From: Athripsodes cinereus
Lineage: Eukaryota > Arthropoda > Insecta > Trichoptera > Leptoceridae
Direction: 5' to 3'
Assembly: GCA_947579605.1 (NCBI GenBank)
Contig: OX388307.1
Coordinates: forward strand, 32,155,237 to 32,219,236
Length of the DNA: 64,000 nucleotides
Part shown: one piece after another, positions 20,498 through 32,482 of the stretch
Numbering within the stretch: the stretch's first letter is position 1
Layout: every line of letters starts with the position of its first letter
Program-made: the position numbers and the translations under genes
Notes under the pieces: model-generated
What the model saw: the letters and a program-made list of their open reading frames with translations, nothing else
Told to the model about the DNA's origin: nothing
Databases searched by the model: none

Positions 20498-20885
20498 ATA
20501 GTCGTTACGTTAAAATAATCTGTCAAAATATTTCAGTTCGATGGTTATATAGTTTCTCTATTACTCCCATTAGTCTTTGTAACAAATGATCATTCGGGTT
20601 TGAGATCAGTTTGAAAATTGATTGTATACTCTGGCCATCTATAACACTTATATATTATATTTCGCCTATATATTTTTATTTTTATTTTATTCGCTTTTTG
20701 CGGCAAGCCTCACAAAATGATAAAAATAATAATTTGACAGACAAAGATTGCAAAATACAGTTTGTAGCTGCAGGCACATAAATTGATAAAAAATGGATAT
20801 CATAATAATTATTTTTGAATAAAATGATGTATTACGATAGGTATGATTATAGCTTGAAGATATGAATCACTTGCAGAATAGAGAG
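20498..20885. other. AT-rich, possible LINE tail
   Basis: No gene. TTATTTTATTCGC-TTTTT-GCGGCAAGCC at about 20685-20710 is loosely like the LINE 3' hairpin region on the minus strand, but too divergent to be sure. Confidence 0.35.
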
Positions 20886-20889
20886 TATT

Positions 20890-20985
20890 AGGCGTCCCGA
20901 CGCTTACGAATTGACTAAGGCTGGCTTAAATGCTTTATATCACGGCAATATTCACCAATTCTACTTGACTTTCTTGGGCTTTTTC
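20890..20985 (-). repeat. Fragment of fold-back family G
   Basis: On the minus strand it reads GAATTGGTGAATATTGCCGTG, then TTAAGCCAGCCTTAG and CAATTCGTAAGCGTCGGGAC, matching the right side of the G copy at 29645-30040 with a gap. Confidence 0.6.
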
Positions 20986-20989
20986 TCAG

Positions 20990-21100
20990 TTCAAACCTTT
21001 TAGAGCGGGTGACTGCACTCGAGACTGTATAGCGTTTTCGTCCAGCCAACCGCACCTACCAGAAATCGAACCCATTACCTCTTTGTTACGATTCATATTG
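20990..21100 (-). repeat. tRNA-like SINE fragment
   Basis: The minus strand carries GGTAATGGGTTCGATTTC, a good RNA polymerase III box B, followed by a unique body. Box A is not clear. Probably a worn tRNA-derived SINE. Confidence 0.4.
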
Positions 21101-22200
21101 TTATTTATTTCTTATTTATATTGTTTGCTTAAAATCCGTGTATCCTTGGTCTGAGAGAAGAAGTGGTGGTTTAACTAAAACTTAATGATACTTGAGTTCT
21201 TATTGCAAATTATACATTGCAATAATATTTCTTTTATGGATCATACAGCTATAACTAGAACTGTGTGGAAACAGCTTCGCCAACTTCATTTAAATTTCGT
21301 CCATGAAATCCGATAAAGAGAATAGGTTTCTCACTTTTCTGTGTGTTTTAGAAGTATCCCATTCATTTATCATTACGTATAAGACAATAAATACCTTCTA
21401 TCGGTGATTATTTATACCACTGTCGGGAATAGAATATTGTTAATTGCCACTGAGAAAATGACCTAAAGCTCAGTCTGACACTTGTAAGTATGAGACTCAG
21501 AAAATACGTTCTATAAAGTCACACAGCAATTCCTTATAAATCACAACTCATAAGTTACATATATTTACTCCAATTGTGATAGGAGATGATGTGAAAGTAA
21601 AGATAGAAAATATTTGTCGCCATAGATTTTTGATTACACATATTTTTATATCGGGCTTAAATGCTTGTAAAACGATACTTTGAAAAACTTACAAACTTCA
21701 GAAAAGCTTTAAGTGACGTAACATTTTTTTTAATGAGAGAAATTATTTGTTAAACATAACTGCAATTAGATATAGGAACACTTAAAGTGATTTTTATTTT
21801 TATATTTTACTTTCCGTTTTATCATATTAACAGGATAGGGAATAAAACAATGGACTTGAATCAAAGTAAGGTTGGAGATTTTTCACACAGGAGAGAACGG
21901 GTTGCATAGAAGACTCACTTCGTAACCCAAAACATATGACTTATTAAATAAATGAACAATTAAAAATACATGTTTTAACATTCACAGCAAAGCACACCGA
22001 GTGAATCACGAAGTATGAAGACTCTGTTATTTTTTCACAGTATCGCAATTCCTTCTAATATTCCTCGATCAATTCCTCTCGCTGCCACCGCCTTTACGGC
22101 ATAAGCATTAACCTTGCTGTAAGAGTGTGTAGGGTAATTTTGAGATTATTTCTAACTCAGATTCATAAAAAATCATAACTAACTTTACTTTATCAGCAAT
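21101..22200. other. AT-rich, unassigned
   Basis: No gene or repeat recognised. Confidence 0.4.
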
Positions 22201-22204
22201 GATG

Positions 22205-22300
22205 ATAATATTGGATGATATATTTATTTGGCGTCGCTTTACGATCCATCGATCGTCTCAAAAGCGCGCTTCTAAAAGACGGCTTTCATTTTCAATAATT
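22205..22300 (-). repeat. LINE-O 3' terminus
   Basis: ATATTGGATGATATATTTAT, GGCGTCG and CCATCGATCGTCTCAAAAGCGC match the 3' end of the LINE-O insert at 61410-62223, where the corresponding words are TATTGGATCATTTTTAT, GGCGCCG and GGCCATCTCAAGGGCGCC. Confidence 0.6.
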
Positions 22301-23554
22301 GAAAGTATATACACACAACAATAACACATACTAAAAGTATTGAGTAGGTACAAAATAAAAGTGAATAGAAATCCGTTTCAGTAAATTTATCATAATTTAT
22401 CCCAATTTGTTTTAATTAATTTCTAAAACGAAAGCTCTTATACTTGTTTAGTGACATTCGTTTAAATTTGATATCAATAAAACTTTAACTCGTTTAAAAT
22501 TTATATATTTAGTTATGTAATCGTAAATAGTATTTAATTTTCTCTTTGATTCGATGTCAATATAGTGTAATTTAGTTTTTAACTTAATGGATGTTAATTT
22601 ATTAATTTTCAAATCTTCAGCTTAATTGAAACCTTTGAACTTGGACTAGTCTAAATATAAAGTTGAAAGATCCTTTAAATTATTTTCTTCATATTTCTTG
22701 ATGTTACAAATTTCTCAATTAATGTATTTAATTTCACTCTTCAGTAATTTCTGCGAACACTTTAAGATGTTTGACCTTATTACATACAAATAATAATTAA
22801 TTTTATAATTTCGACGAAGCTTTTTTCATATAGTATGGGCATTTTCCTTTCAATGTTTGAAGCTAAAAAGCACATTTGAACTTTTTTAATTTAAAACCAC
22901 TTAATTAGTATTTTTGTAAGTAGTGTATTGCAAACATTTAAGGTTAATTAAATTGTATCTGGCAAGGAAATAAACCTAACTTTATCTCGGCTCATGCACT
23001 AAGTATTTGTGTTAAATTTGGATTTATAGTTATTTCGGATATCAATTTAAGATCTAGAGAAAGTGTGAAAGAGGGTAAAAGATCTGCAAGCTGTCACAAA
23101 AGAAGCTGGCGTAAATGAAAAATTTGATTAAGCAATGCACAGTGCAAATAACAGAAAAGGATGGCGCAAAACGACACATTATTATTATTATTAATTGTTC
23201 CTACTGAGTTAAGAAAGACATCCCTTCAAAGATTTGGTAAAGTATTCACAATGTATCTACACGTTTGTATCTTGTCAAGTAGTATTACTAAGTAATGTTT
23301 TGGTTTGCATCCTCGCTTATATTGTCATTTATACATAAGTTATAATAATTATCCTGTCAGTTCATGGTCTGGACATTGAAATCCCACGTATCTAACTTTC
23401 ATACAAACTAATATCAGTTCTATACTAATAAAAAGCTCTTGTTGGTTTATGTAGTGTATAAAATATATAAGTACGTTCAATGCCACGCTGAACTCATTAT
23501 AATGTACTAAAATATAATGTTAAAGTCGTCAACAAAGACTTTCAGTCTTTGTAA
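22301..23554. other. AT-rich, unassigned
   Basis: No gene or repeat recognised. Confidence 0.4.
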
Positions 23555-23775
23555 TATGTACGAGAGAGACGATGGTCTTGAGTGGGTTATGTGTTCTTGA
23601 GAATGTTCAATGATAGTTGGTTAAAAAACGCTCCTTTTAATCCCTATTTTATTAGATATCGTTTCAATGACAATGCTATCAGAGCTTAAATATGTTAAAG
23701 ATAGAGATAACCCAAAAGCACAACAAAGTTCCGAATGAAAGAGGTTGATCTTTGAGTTGTACTTCCGGAAACAGA
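23555..23775 (+). repeat. LINE-D, decayed copy
   Basis: GAGAGACGATGGTCTTGAGTGG, TTGAGAATGTTCAATGATAG and ATCAGAGC follow the order of the LINE-D copy at 8986-9367. Heavily mutated. Confidence 0.6.
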
Positions 23776-23798
23776 ATCGCAGAGCATCTCTACTATCA

Positions 23799-23941
23799 AT
23801 CAAATCACCTTTTCCTGCGAGATTCCAGATAATCTGGTGCTGTTATCCAAGAAACATTGAATGGTGAAACAATCAAATCACCTTTTCCTAGAACATTCCT
23901 GATTTTTGTTGTTGTTATCAAAGAAACATTGTATGATGAAA
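23799..23941. repeat. 71-bp direct duplication, diverged
   Basis: AATCAAATCACCTTTTCCT...GTTATC-AAGAAACATTG occurs twice in tandem (starts at about 23799 and 23870), with scattered differences. Confidence 0.65.
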
Positions 23942-23989
23942 GATGGATCAAAATGACGGAAACTTTGCTAGTTATTGTTCCGGTGCCAT

Positions 23990-24330
23990 TTAAAGGAGAG
24001 ATCGCAATCCATTTGAGATTTAAAATAATTATGAGATCCCAAAAAGATGGTTGCTTCTATGGTTTGCAAAGAGCGTTTCTCAATTGGTGGACTTGACATC
24101 GTGACAGTGAGAATGGTGGAATTTTTGACGTTGTCCATGAATACCGAAAGTGATCACTTAAGCCAGCCTAGAGCCAATTTGTAAGCGTTGGGACACCTTT
24201 CTCATTTCTTCCGATGACATTTTGCAAAATGTTACATTGTGTAAACATAGTTCTCCAATCTATCTACATAGATTGGTTGGTTCTCCAATCTATACAGATA
24301 TCTATCTGATTGGTTTACCGACTGCGCCAA
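23990..24330 (+). mobile_element. Fold-back family G, partial copy
   Basis: Matches the right two-thirds of the copy at 29645-30040: GAGATCGCAATCCATTTGAG, CTCAATTGGTGGAC, ATCGTGACAGTGAGAATGG, AAGTGATCACTTAAGCCAGC and the terminal GGTTCTCCAATC region. The left arm has been replaced by other DNA. Confidence 0.7.
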
Positions 24331-24999
24331 GTATTGTAAAACTGTAGGTATCTTCGTTTACAATAGTAGTTTTTTTTTAAATAATGAACTCGGATATTTA
24401 ATTAATATAAAGATAAATTCAAATAATCGTCCCAATAAGTGTCTCGAACACAAACAGTCAGTCACGCAGCGTAGCAGTGCAATCCAAGATCGCAATTATA
24501 ATGAGCCCCGTTCCACATAGGAAGCTAGCCTATATAGATAAAAAAGTGTTGCTACTCAATGCAATCTTGCTTGGTAAACTTGTAAACAAGTCCAAGATTC
24601 AATTCAAAGGTGTAGTGTACAAAATACATTACACTACAGCTAGTAAGATAGCTAGTAGGTTGTAAATACTCTTAAGGCCAGTTAGTGAATACTGGGTGTC
24701 ATCCAAGTTGACAGCGGTATCTTCAATTGTACATAGTTTGTTGTACATAGTTTGTGTATTTCTTACAGCGCTATTGTTCAACAGCATTTTGGACAATCAT
24801 TACAACATATTATTATTATTCTAATAACAAACATTAAATGATATTATTGCGGCAGTAACAGACAATTTGATACGAATGTTACAAGTTTCTGACAAGGGAA
24901 TTTAATAAATCTTAACAATTTAATAACATTTAACAATTGTTCGTAGTAGGTAATATAAAGTAATATTGTGTAGGTATTTGTTGTTCATCTTTCTCTAGA
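24331..24999. other. AT-rich, unassigned
   Basis: No gene recognised. A small imperfect hairpin (GTAGTGTAC...ACACTACAG) lies at about 24608-24638. Confidence 0.4.
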
Positions 25000-25435
25000 A
25001 TATTTAAATGTTAAATTATGAATGTTAACCATCAAATTATTCGAAAAGGTTACGAAAACACTTATTTTTTTTAAAGTAAGTTACGCTCAATATGACTCAT
25101 AGACAATGTTAAGTTATGAATATAAACTTGCAAAATATTCGGTAGTAGTGATACCTGAGTGATGGATAACACTTTTTTTATAGCAAGTAACACTTAGTAT
25201 GACTCATAGACAATATAAATGTTAAGTTATGAATGTAAATTTGCAAATTATTCGAAAGAAGTGATACCTGTGTAATGGGTAACACTTCTTTTTTTAAAGT
25301 AAGTAACACTCAATATGACTCATAGACAATTCAAATGTTAAATTATGAATATAAACTTGCGAATTATTCGAAAGTGGTGATACCTGGGTGACGGGTAACA
25401 CTTCTATTTTAAAGTAAGTAATACTCAATTTGTCT
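25000..25435. repeat. ~116-bp tandem array, about 4 copies
   Basis: Each unit contains TTCGAAAGNNGTGATACCTG, GGGTAACACTTCT, AAAGTAAGTAACACTC and AATATGACTCATAGACAAT. Successive copies of TATGACTCAT start at about 25091, 25198 and 25314, with a weaker one at 25430. Units differ by a few bases, so it is an old minisatellite or satellite fragment. Confidence 0.88.
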
Positions 25436-26035
25436 CAATGAAAGATATAGTATGTTATTTTCTCAACAAAATTGGTTCTCAAAAAAGAAGAACTTTTTCA
25501 AACTTTTAACATTATGCTTATTTTGAGCATAGGTATAAAAAACCGTGTAGGTACACATATATATAGTAAATATAAAAAAAGTGGGAGTAGACTAATTAAA
25601 CTTCCACTTTAAATCAATGAAAAAACATTTTGAGAACGAAATAAAAAGAAACTTATTTTAACGAAGCGACATAGTTAAATATGAGCACATTTTTCAAGTC
25701 ATTCTCTAAATACCGTATAAAAGAAAGATACCGTAATATAAAACGCAAGTTAGATTGAAGATATAATAATTTTCACTGGTTATACCGTTTATGGGAATGG
25801 TTTAGATAAAATGCAGTAGGATAATATTATCATTTAAGTAGATATATGTATGTATAAAGGTATATATTATTGCTATCTGTGAATCTTACATCTGCCTAAA
25901 GGGGGAGACGAAAAGAAAACATTCGATTACGAGTGTAACTTTCGATTTCAAACAATCGAGACATTCTACAACACGAGAGCTTTATGACAAATTTATTTCA
26001 AAATTGTATTATTTTACACTTTTGTTTCCCTCTTT
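25436..26035. other. AT-rich, unassigned
   Basis: No gene or repeat recognised. Confidence 0.4.
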
Positions 26036-26039
26036 GGTA

Positions 26040-26140
26040 ATTAATTATAATAATATACACTTTTTCTTAAAATAAATTTGTAGGAAAGCCATACATGTTG
26101 CCTTGAGGCAATGTCTTCCAGTAAACTAATACAATGTTCA
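26040..26140 (-). repeat. LINE 3' end with conserved hairpin
   Basis: A 16-nt hairpin at 26097-26112 (TTGCC-TTGA-GGCAA core with a closing G-T pair) sits upstream, in RNA sense, of an AT-rich tail containing ATTTTAAGAAAAAG. It is related to the LINE 3' ends listed at 20003 and 33545. Confidence 0.5.
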
Positions 26141-27270
26141 ATAAACATGCATTGGTATAATGTCATTTAATACAAAGTTAAATACCGTAGGCTTTATTCT
26201 AATACAACGTAATCATTTATGCGATTTCAAATTAATGATGGATTCATGTTCCGTTTACAGTAATACAATTTTTTTATTTTTTATTTGTCAAAATATAAGA
26301 TATTTCGAGTTGAAGTATAAACTGCGTCGCAAATAACCAATTCAATCCAAACGATGATTAAAAAAAAGTTTTTTGTTCTACCTGTTAAGTTAGATATAAC
26401 TGACTTAAGGTGTATTAGAATTAAGCCGACAATACATAGGACAAATAAAATAGAAATAGAAAATAGTATCTAACAAACCTGATGAAATCAAAAAATAATA
26501 TTTTTATAAATTGTGTATATTGTACTTCTTTAAATCAATGATGGAGATTTATTCCCCTAAAAATGAAATTTTGCACATATTTTATTTTATCCACATTTTG
26601 GCATTGTGTTGTAGTCAATACTTACTTTAAATATGAATAAAAAAAAAACAGAAAAAATCCTCAATAATATGACATATTCTACTCAATTTGTAGTGAATAC
26701 TCGACATAGTTCGAAAGAAAAAGAATCGATTAAAAAATGTATTCGATCTTTCTCATCCCTATTCGGAACTTATCTCAAAATCCTTAGAAAGGATCTTAAT
26801 ATGCCTCTATCGTTACCCTTTGGGTGGATAGCTTATAAAAACATATCTGAGGGACGATAACCCTCCGACAACCAGTGTTAATTTATTTAATTTCCTCCAG
26901 GATTTATATAAATGAACACTTCCGTGATATTTATCGTATAAAGCTGTCACATTGACACAGAATTGGACACGTCTATGAGGGGTTAAATATTTTTATCATT
27001 ATTAAAAAAAAATCGGACAACACTGTAGTTAAATATATCCAAATTGTGTCAAAGATATTTTTTTTTTCAGTTTTAATCAAATCAATTGATGTTCTATATT
27101 TTGTCAAATACTAATTTAAAACCTTTATTCATACCATTACCTCGTGCTTATAAGAATTTAAATATTCAAAATGGGTGGCATGCCTCAATCATGCTGAATC
27201 AAATATGTTTAATTCTTAAACGTTCCATGGAGCATTCAGCATAGAACTTTTTTCCTAATTTTTTGAGTGT
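26141..27270. other. AT-rich, unassigned
   Basis: Nothing recognised. A 75-codon frame at 26633-26860 starts with ATG (MNKKKTEKILNN) but has no known motif and lies in repeat-rich DNA. Confidence 0.35.
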
Positions 27271-27274
27271 CTAT

Positions 27275-27445
27275 AATAAGACAGGTGTTCAAAAAACTAA
27301 AGGCATTTTTTTACATCTTAAATTAAGTGATATGGTTTGCAACCTATCTTGATTTTCTTATTTTTTGTTTGCATGGAGTACACAGCTTGTATGTTTATTA
27401 CATTCAGCTAGTTTTTTGGTTACCCCATTTGTGGGATAAGCCTAA
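27275..27445 (+). repeat. SINE-A, divergent copy
   Basis: CAGGTGTTCAAAAAAC, ATCTTAAATTAAGTGATATGG, ATGTTTATTACATTCAGCTAG and TTACCCCATTTGTGGGATAAGCC follow SINE-A in order. The tail is gone. Confidence 0.7.
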
Positions 27446-28690
27446 ACGGCTGGACGTTGAATCTAGCCAGCCCGATTATTAAAATTTAGTTTGTTTATTA
27501 GACACAATGGCGCTAGGGTTGATAAACGTTAAACAATCCGGTAAGACATCTGTTAGTTATTCAACTAAATACCGGCTTTTAACTAAAGGCGGCGACATTA
27601 CAAGCATTTTTTATTTTAATAATAATGTGAACATATTATGAAACAATCTGTATGTGTGATCAAATAACTTTAAAAAAATGACAATATTTAGAAACAATAT
27701 TATTTTCAAAAAAAAAATGTGACAAGTATTGAATTATTTCTGATATCGTTTGTCTATTATTTCGTAAACAATATCACAAAACATTTTTTTAAGTGTATGA
27801 AATTTGTATTTTATTTTTTTCTTTTACAAAACAGTTACGTACGAAAATACTCATACAAAAACTGACTGACAGTGATTTTTTGTTTTTATTGTTCTTCTTT
27901 TGTTACTTAATACGAATCCTATAATTAAAAAAAAATGTTTTTTTTGATAATATAAACAAAACGCTGATTTCGTAACGAAATAACATAAATAGTTTTTTAT
28001 TTAAATACACAAATTAAAATCAATTCAATGTACTTCAAAAATGTGTTTAACAGAGATATTAAATGTCGAAATTTTGATATCAACAAATAAAATTCTTGTA
28101 AAATTTAGTATGGTTTTTTTATCATCAAATAAACAAGAACGATCTTTAGTGCAGGTGAATAATAAAATACCGTTGCATCTTTGGAATTGATTGAGCTATT
28201 TAAAGGGTAAATAAAGGTTAGTTGGAAGATATCGCAATCTAACGATCAAATCGCCCTCTCTGCATTGAATTCTATAATTGACATTTTGAAATAATTTATG
28301 TTGTAACCAATATGCAGTAAAGAAAAAAAAAATGTATAAAGAATGAAATAAGTAACTTAATGAATTGCCTGTCAAAAACGTTGCTATAGAAATAAAAGAA
28401 GAAATTAGAGTTTAAATTTAGAAACCAAAATTCTCCGAATTTAACCCAAATGTGACCATTGCTTCTTTACAAATTTCAGAAGGTAGGCTGGGTACTCTAA
28501 GGCACGGATCATTAAAAATTTAGTCAAAATTCAAAGGTTTTCAAAGTTGAATGTTTGTATGAACTCTAGTCCTATTCTAAAAATAAGGAAATTAAAAAAA
28601 CTATTTTTCTTCAACTATTATGTAAAGTAGTAGAAAAAATATTAATTTGCTTCTAGAAGATTAGCAAAATATCATAAAAGACGAGTGAAG
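27446..28690. other. AT-rich, unassigned
   Basis: No gene or repeat recognised. Confidence 0.4.
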
Positions 28691-28715
28691 ATTGAAGAGG
28701 TCAACACCTAGCATA

Positions 28716-29101
28716 ATGGGGAACTTTCACAAAAAAAATCGTCTCTAAAAAAGAACAGAATATTAGAAAAATGATGGTGCTTTTTATATTTTTAAATGTA
28801 CATTTAAAAAAGGAATTTTCGCACTTCGCCGCAAAAAGGTCCACTCGTGGCGAAGCACTGTGGGACGTCATCAGCCGCTACAAACAGTACTAAGAGTGAA
28901 ATGTGTGCCAATACAACATAGCGCCTAGCGACGTCACAACGTGCTAATTCAATAACAGAAAATATGGATTTTTTAAATAAAAGTAATGAATGAAAAGTTT
29001 TATTTTTTCGTTTCTTATTAGGATATTTGTGATCGAGGTATATTTTTTTAATATGAATTGATAACATTTATTCATATTTCTCACACATGCATGTTCCCCA
29101 T
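28716..29101. mobile_element. Repeat L, copy 2, TA-flanked DNA element
   Basis: The ends are ATGGGGAAC and its mirror GTTCCCCAT, each bordered by TA (28714-28715 and 29102-29103). The 386-bp body contains TTTTCGCACTTCGCCGC, GACGTCATCAG and GCGACGTCACAACG. An 87-codon minus-strand frame inside (28804-29067) has no known motif. Short inverted ends and TA flanks suggest a Tc1/mariner-type non-autonomous element. Confidence 0.65.
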
Positions 29102-29640
29102 TATAAGAAATATTAATAAAAGAAGATACCTACATGTATAATAAATAATCAAATATAATAAAAACCTCTAGGTAAAGAGCTGGTAGTAAAAATATTGCAC
29201 TTTATAATTTTTTTTATGTCTCATTTTAAAACATAACATTTCTCACACTTTGAGAATGTTTGGTATCAAAGGGTGACTACGGATTAGAAAACATCAGAAG
29301 ATTCTTAAGTGCGACATAAAAGAGTTTAACATCAAATTAAAACTTTGTATATTATTAATTTCAAAGAATTTCTACCTATTCTTAAAGGAGCACGACCATT
29401 TCATACAAAATTATTATTTACTTACTCGTTTAAGGCATGATTTTATAAAATTTAAATATCTTTTCTGTTCCGTTACCGTATGTTTTTTTTATGCCGGTGG
29501 AGTTAAAATAATTTGTTTCTAATTATCTTGAAAATAATTATCTTCTTATTTGCAAAAAAACATACAGATCAACTTCTCCGTGCTGATGAAATAACATAGG
29601 ACATTCAGGATGTATGGTTCGCTGAATTGAAGATATTATG
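29102..29640. other. AT-rich, unassigned
   Basis: No gene or repeat recognised. Confidence 0.4.
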
Positions 29641-29644
29641 TATA

Positions 29645-30040
29645 ATATTTTGTTTGTTATAATACTTTCAGTGTCCATGGACAACGTTCACCAATTCCAC
29701 CATTCTCACTGTCACGATTTAAGGTCCACCAATCGAGAGATGCTTTATGCAAACCTTAGAAGCAACCATCTTTTTGGGATCTCATTTTACAGATCTCAAA
29801 TAGATCGCGATCTCCCGTCTAAATCTCGATTGGTGGACCTTAAATCGTGACATTGAGAATGGTGGAATTGGTGAACGTTGTCCATGGACACTGAAAGTGA
29901 TCACTTAAGCCAGCCTAGAGCCAATTCGTAAGCGTTGGGATAAACGTTTCTCACTTCTTCCGATTAGATTTTACACAATGTTGCATTGTGTAGACATGGT
30001 TCTCCAATTGAGGTTTCTGATTGGTTTTGTCATCTGCATC
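29645..30040 (+). mobile_element. Fold-back family G, best palindromic core
   Basis: The arms (about 29669-29770 and 29810-29910) are near-complementary. TGTCCATGGACAACGTTCACC and GATTTAAGGTCCACCAATCG on the left are mirrored on the right. The right flank ends in ATTGTGTAGACATGGTTCTCC and CTGATTGGTT, which match the outer terminal repeat seen in full at 53340-53990. The left outer end is missing here. Confidence 0.75.
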
Positions 30041-30059
30041 CAAATCCGGTTAAACAATA

Positions 30060-30140
30060 AAAATAAATTAGTAAATTTATTTATTTATTTTATTCATCAT
30101 CATTACAAAACATTTGAAAATACATTTGGACAGAAATAAT
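30060..30140 (-). repeat. LINE tail fragment
   Basis: A (TTTA)n run followed by CATTACAAAACATTTG, in the pattern of the other minus-strand LINE 3' ends here. No hairpin was retained. Confidence 0.4.
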
Positions 30141-30299
30141 ACACATAATCACAAAGCAAAGACAATGCATCATCCTACTCAACCCGCATTCATGATTTAA
30201 CCTTTCATGATTTCCTAACATTCATGATTTAACCTAAATATTCTAAACATTTTTTGTTTGTTATGTTTTTTGTTTCCGCTTGCATTTTAAGGGAAAGTT

Positions 30300-30470
30300 A
30301 TTAATTTATTTATTTATTTATTCTTTACTGTATACTGATTACAAACAATTACATAAAAGGTATGCATTCAAATTAATTACAATCAATATACAGAGGACGA
30401 GTTTATCGCAGAGGTGCGATATTCTGGTAACAAAATATTCTCAATGGCAGAGAAAGAGAATATTTGTGAA
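30300..30470 (-). repeat. LINE-B 3' end with hairpin
   Basis: The tail (TTTA)n at about 30300-30325, then TTCTTTACTGTAT and CAATATACAGAGGACGAG, then the hairpin ATCGCA-GAGG-TGCGAT at 30405-30420 (perfect 6-bp stem, 4-nt loop). Strongly truncated insertion. Confidence 0.7.
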
Positions 30471-30840
30471 ATTATGTCTTAAAAGTTAATTAAATTTGAA
30501 TTCTTCATAATGCTGGTATTAATATTCGGCAGGGAGATATAATAAATTACACATAAAGACTCTCAAAACAGCACCCAACAAGAAGGATCGATATGCTATC
30601 AGCCCCTGGAATAATAACAATATATAAAACTCTTAGCTGGATTTTGAAAGATGACAGTTAGTGTGATGTGGTGGTAATGTTGCATGTGGCACACGAGACT
30701 GCCAATTTGATTTTCGATTTGGCCAAAATGAAGAATGACCGTTCCTTTAATTGTTTTGAGTCTAAGCGTTTCATGTTTATGTGTTAATTTCTTTTAATTA
30801 TGTGTTAATAATCGCCAAAAATACTAGATTAATTCATTTG
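30471..30840. other. AT-rich, unassigned
   Basis: No gene or repeat recognised. Confidence 0.4.
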
Positions 30841-31090
30841 AGACTAGACCAATCTCTGTAAATCGTACATAATATTATGATTCGTTATGGTCTTCTGACA
30901 CTCGCAATGAGAATTGAAGATGAGCTTCAGCGTTGGGGGCCAAGTGCTTGGAACAGATTACCAACGGATCTAAGACAGAACCAGCCTACTACCACATTCA
31001 AGAGTAAGTTGAAAATATTTCTGTTCAAGAGAAGTCATGGTGCCTTTGAGATGGTCACAGATAATTAAACGACGCCAAATACAAATTGAC
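30841..31090 (+). repeat. LINE-O C-terminal fragment
   Basis: An open frame (30877-31068) encodes LQRWGPSAWNRLPTDLRQN, TTTFKSKLKIFLFKRSHG and AFEMVTDN, then a stop and a short 3' UTR (AAACGACGCCAAATAC). The SAWNRLP and FKSKLK blocks are typical C-termini of CR1/L2-type LINEs. It matches the LINE-O insert at 61410-62223. Confidence 0.75.
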
Positions 31091-31878
31091 CATATTATTG
31101 TTATGAATTCTGTTTTAAATTGATACCATTAGGTGACGGTACGTTTAAAACTGCATTGTTTATTAAATATTATACTTCAGTCACGTGACAGGTTTGATAT
31201 CATTTCAGCACCATAGCCTGTTTGCAATAATAGTTTCAAGCAACAATATCGTACCAACTTTAACTAAACTTCGTAAGGGCAGTGTTAAACTTGACTTGAG
31301 TAAGCACTTGAGTGATTTTAAAACGATCGTTAAGAATTCATTAGGACGTAGTAGAAATGTCTGCATCGAATTTATGTTTGTGAGAATAAATACTAGAAAA
31401 AACTTGAAACTTCTTTAACCGGTGCCGCTAATTGTTTAGTTTCTATTTGCTTATACTTCAAATCACTTTCAACATTAGAATTTTTAAGTAGTTTCTCTAC
31501 AAAGTGAGAAAATATTTGTAAACCTCTGGTAAGAATTTCTTGAAGCATTATATATTTTTTACATTATGAAGGCATCGTGTATACATAAGGTTTTATGCGA
31601 GCTAACTGTATACATACAGGTCATCTTCTGTGTGTCATGAAAAATTAAATATTCTTTGGTATACTTCATTCCTTACTTGAAACTACAAAATATTTGTCTT
31701 GATATGTAGGTGTGCAATATTTGAAAACTTACATTAAAAGTGAGAGGTCTTTTCTGTTTCTGGGACTCCACAGATTTAAATAAATATGCGAATAGACTGA
31801 CGCGAAATTACACTGAATGAAAACGTCATTTACATTAATTGTTCAGAAATGGATTTTGATCTTTTTTTATTCATTCAT
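31091..31878. other. AT-rich, unassigned
   Basis: No gene recognised. A 77-codon frame at 31185-31418 includes LTKLRKGSVKLDLSKHLSDF, but I cannot place it. Confidence 0.35.
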
Positions 31879-31893
31879 TTGAATCTATTCATC

Positions 31894-32467
31894 AAATACT
31901 ATACCCTCATGCTATGTCCCAGGAGGGGTAGGCACAGAGAACGGAACGCCATATAGATCTATCCTTACATACTTCTTTCGCTTCCTCTACATTCATCCAG
32001 TTTCTCATACATGCACGCCGATTTCTCTTACTCAACACGCGTCCGTCCTTACGAATTTGGTCCACGAGCTCAAGCCACGTGGTTCTTGCACGTCTGCGCT
32101 TCCTCACACCCCTCCTTTCAGATAAATACATCCTCTTCGTCATCCTTTCATCTTGCATTCGCTCAACATGTCCAAAACATCTCAACTTGTTTACACGCAT
32201 TCTGTCCACAACACTCCTCTCACATCCGCTCATTCTCCTGATATCCTCATTCTTCTTTCTATATCGCAACGTTTTACCAACCATTCTTCTCAGTGAACGC
32301 ATCTCCACAGCATTTATTCCACTCTCGTACTTTTTCAACCACGTCCAAGTTTCGCTTGCATACATAAGTGTCGGTACCAGAATGGTATTGTGCACTAGCA
32401 TTTTTGCCATGTTCGACACACTGCTATTGCTAACAATGGCTCGAAGTACACCATTCACCCTAGCACC
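31894..32467 (-). mobile_element. LINE-C 3' insertion, 15-bp target duplication
   Basis: A 574-bp 5'-truncated LINE insertion flanked by exact copies of TTGAATCTATTCATC at 31879-31893 and 32468-32482. The 3' end is ...CCTACCCCTCCTGGGAC...GAGGGTATAGTA, the start of the (TATAG)n tail seen in other copies. The intact reading frame, exact duplication and short tail indicate a recent event. It is the reference LINE-C copy in this window. Confidence 0.9.
31907..32458 (-). pseudogene. LINE-C reverse transcriptase C-terminal fragment
   Basis: A 183-codon open frame. It starts past the catalytic core: MAKMLVHNTILVPTLMYASE (the thumb/VPTLMYASETW block), then VEMRSLRRMVG, RCFGHVERMQDERM and TTWLELVDQIRKDG, ending SWDIA and a stop. 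This is the tail of an insect LINE endonuclease-reverse transcriptase (RTE-like by recollection). Endonuclease, finger and palm regions are absent because of 5' truncation, so the product is not functional. The last ~45 nt of the frame and 3' UTR are those shared with SINE-A. Confidence 0.85.
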
Positions 32468-32482
32468 TTGAATCTATTCATC

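Noticed and set aside
30880..31068. Small host gene MIRYGLLTLAMRIEDEL...
   Set aside because: The SAWNRLPTDLR and FKSKLK motifs identify it as a LINE C-terminus.
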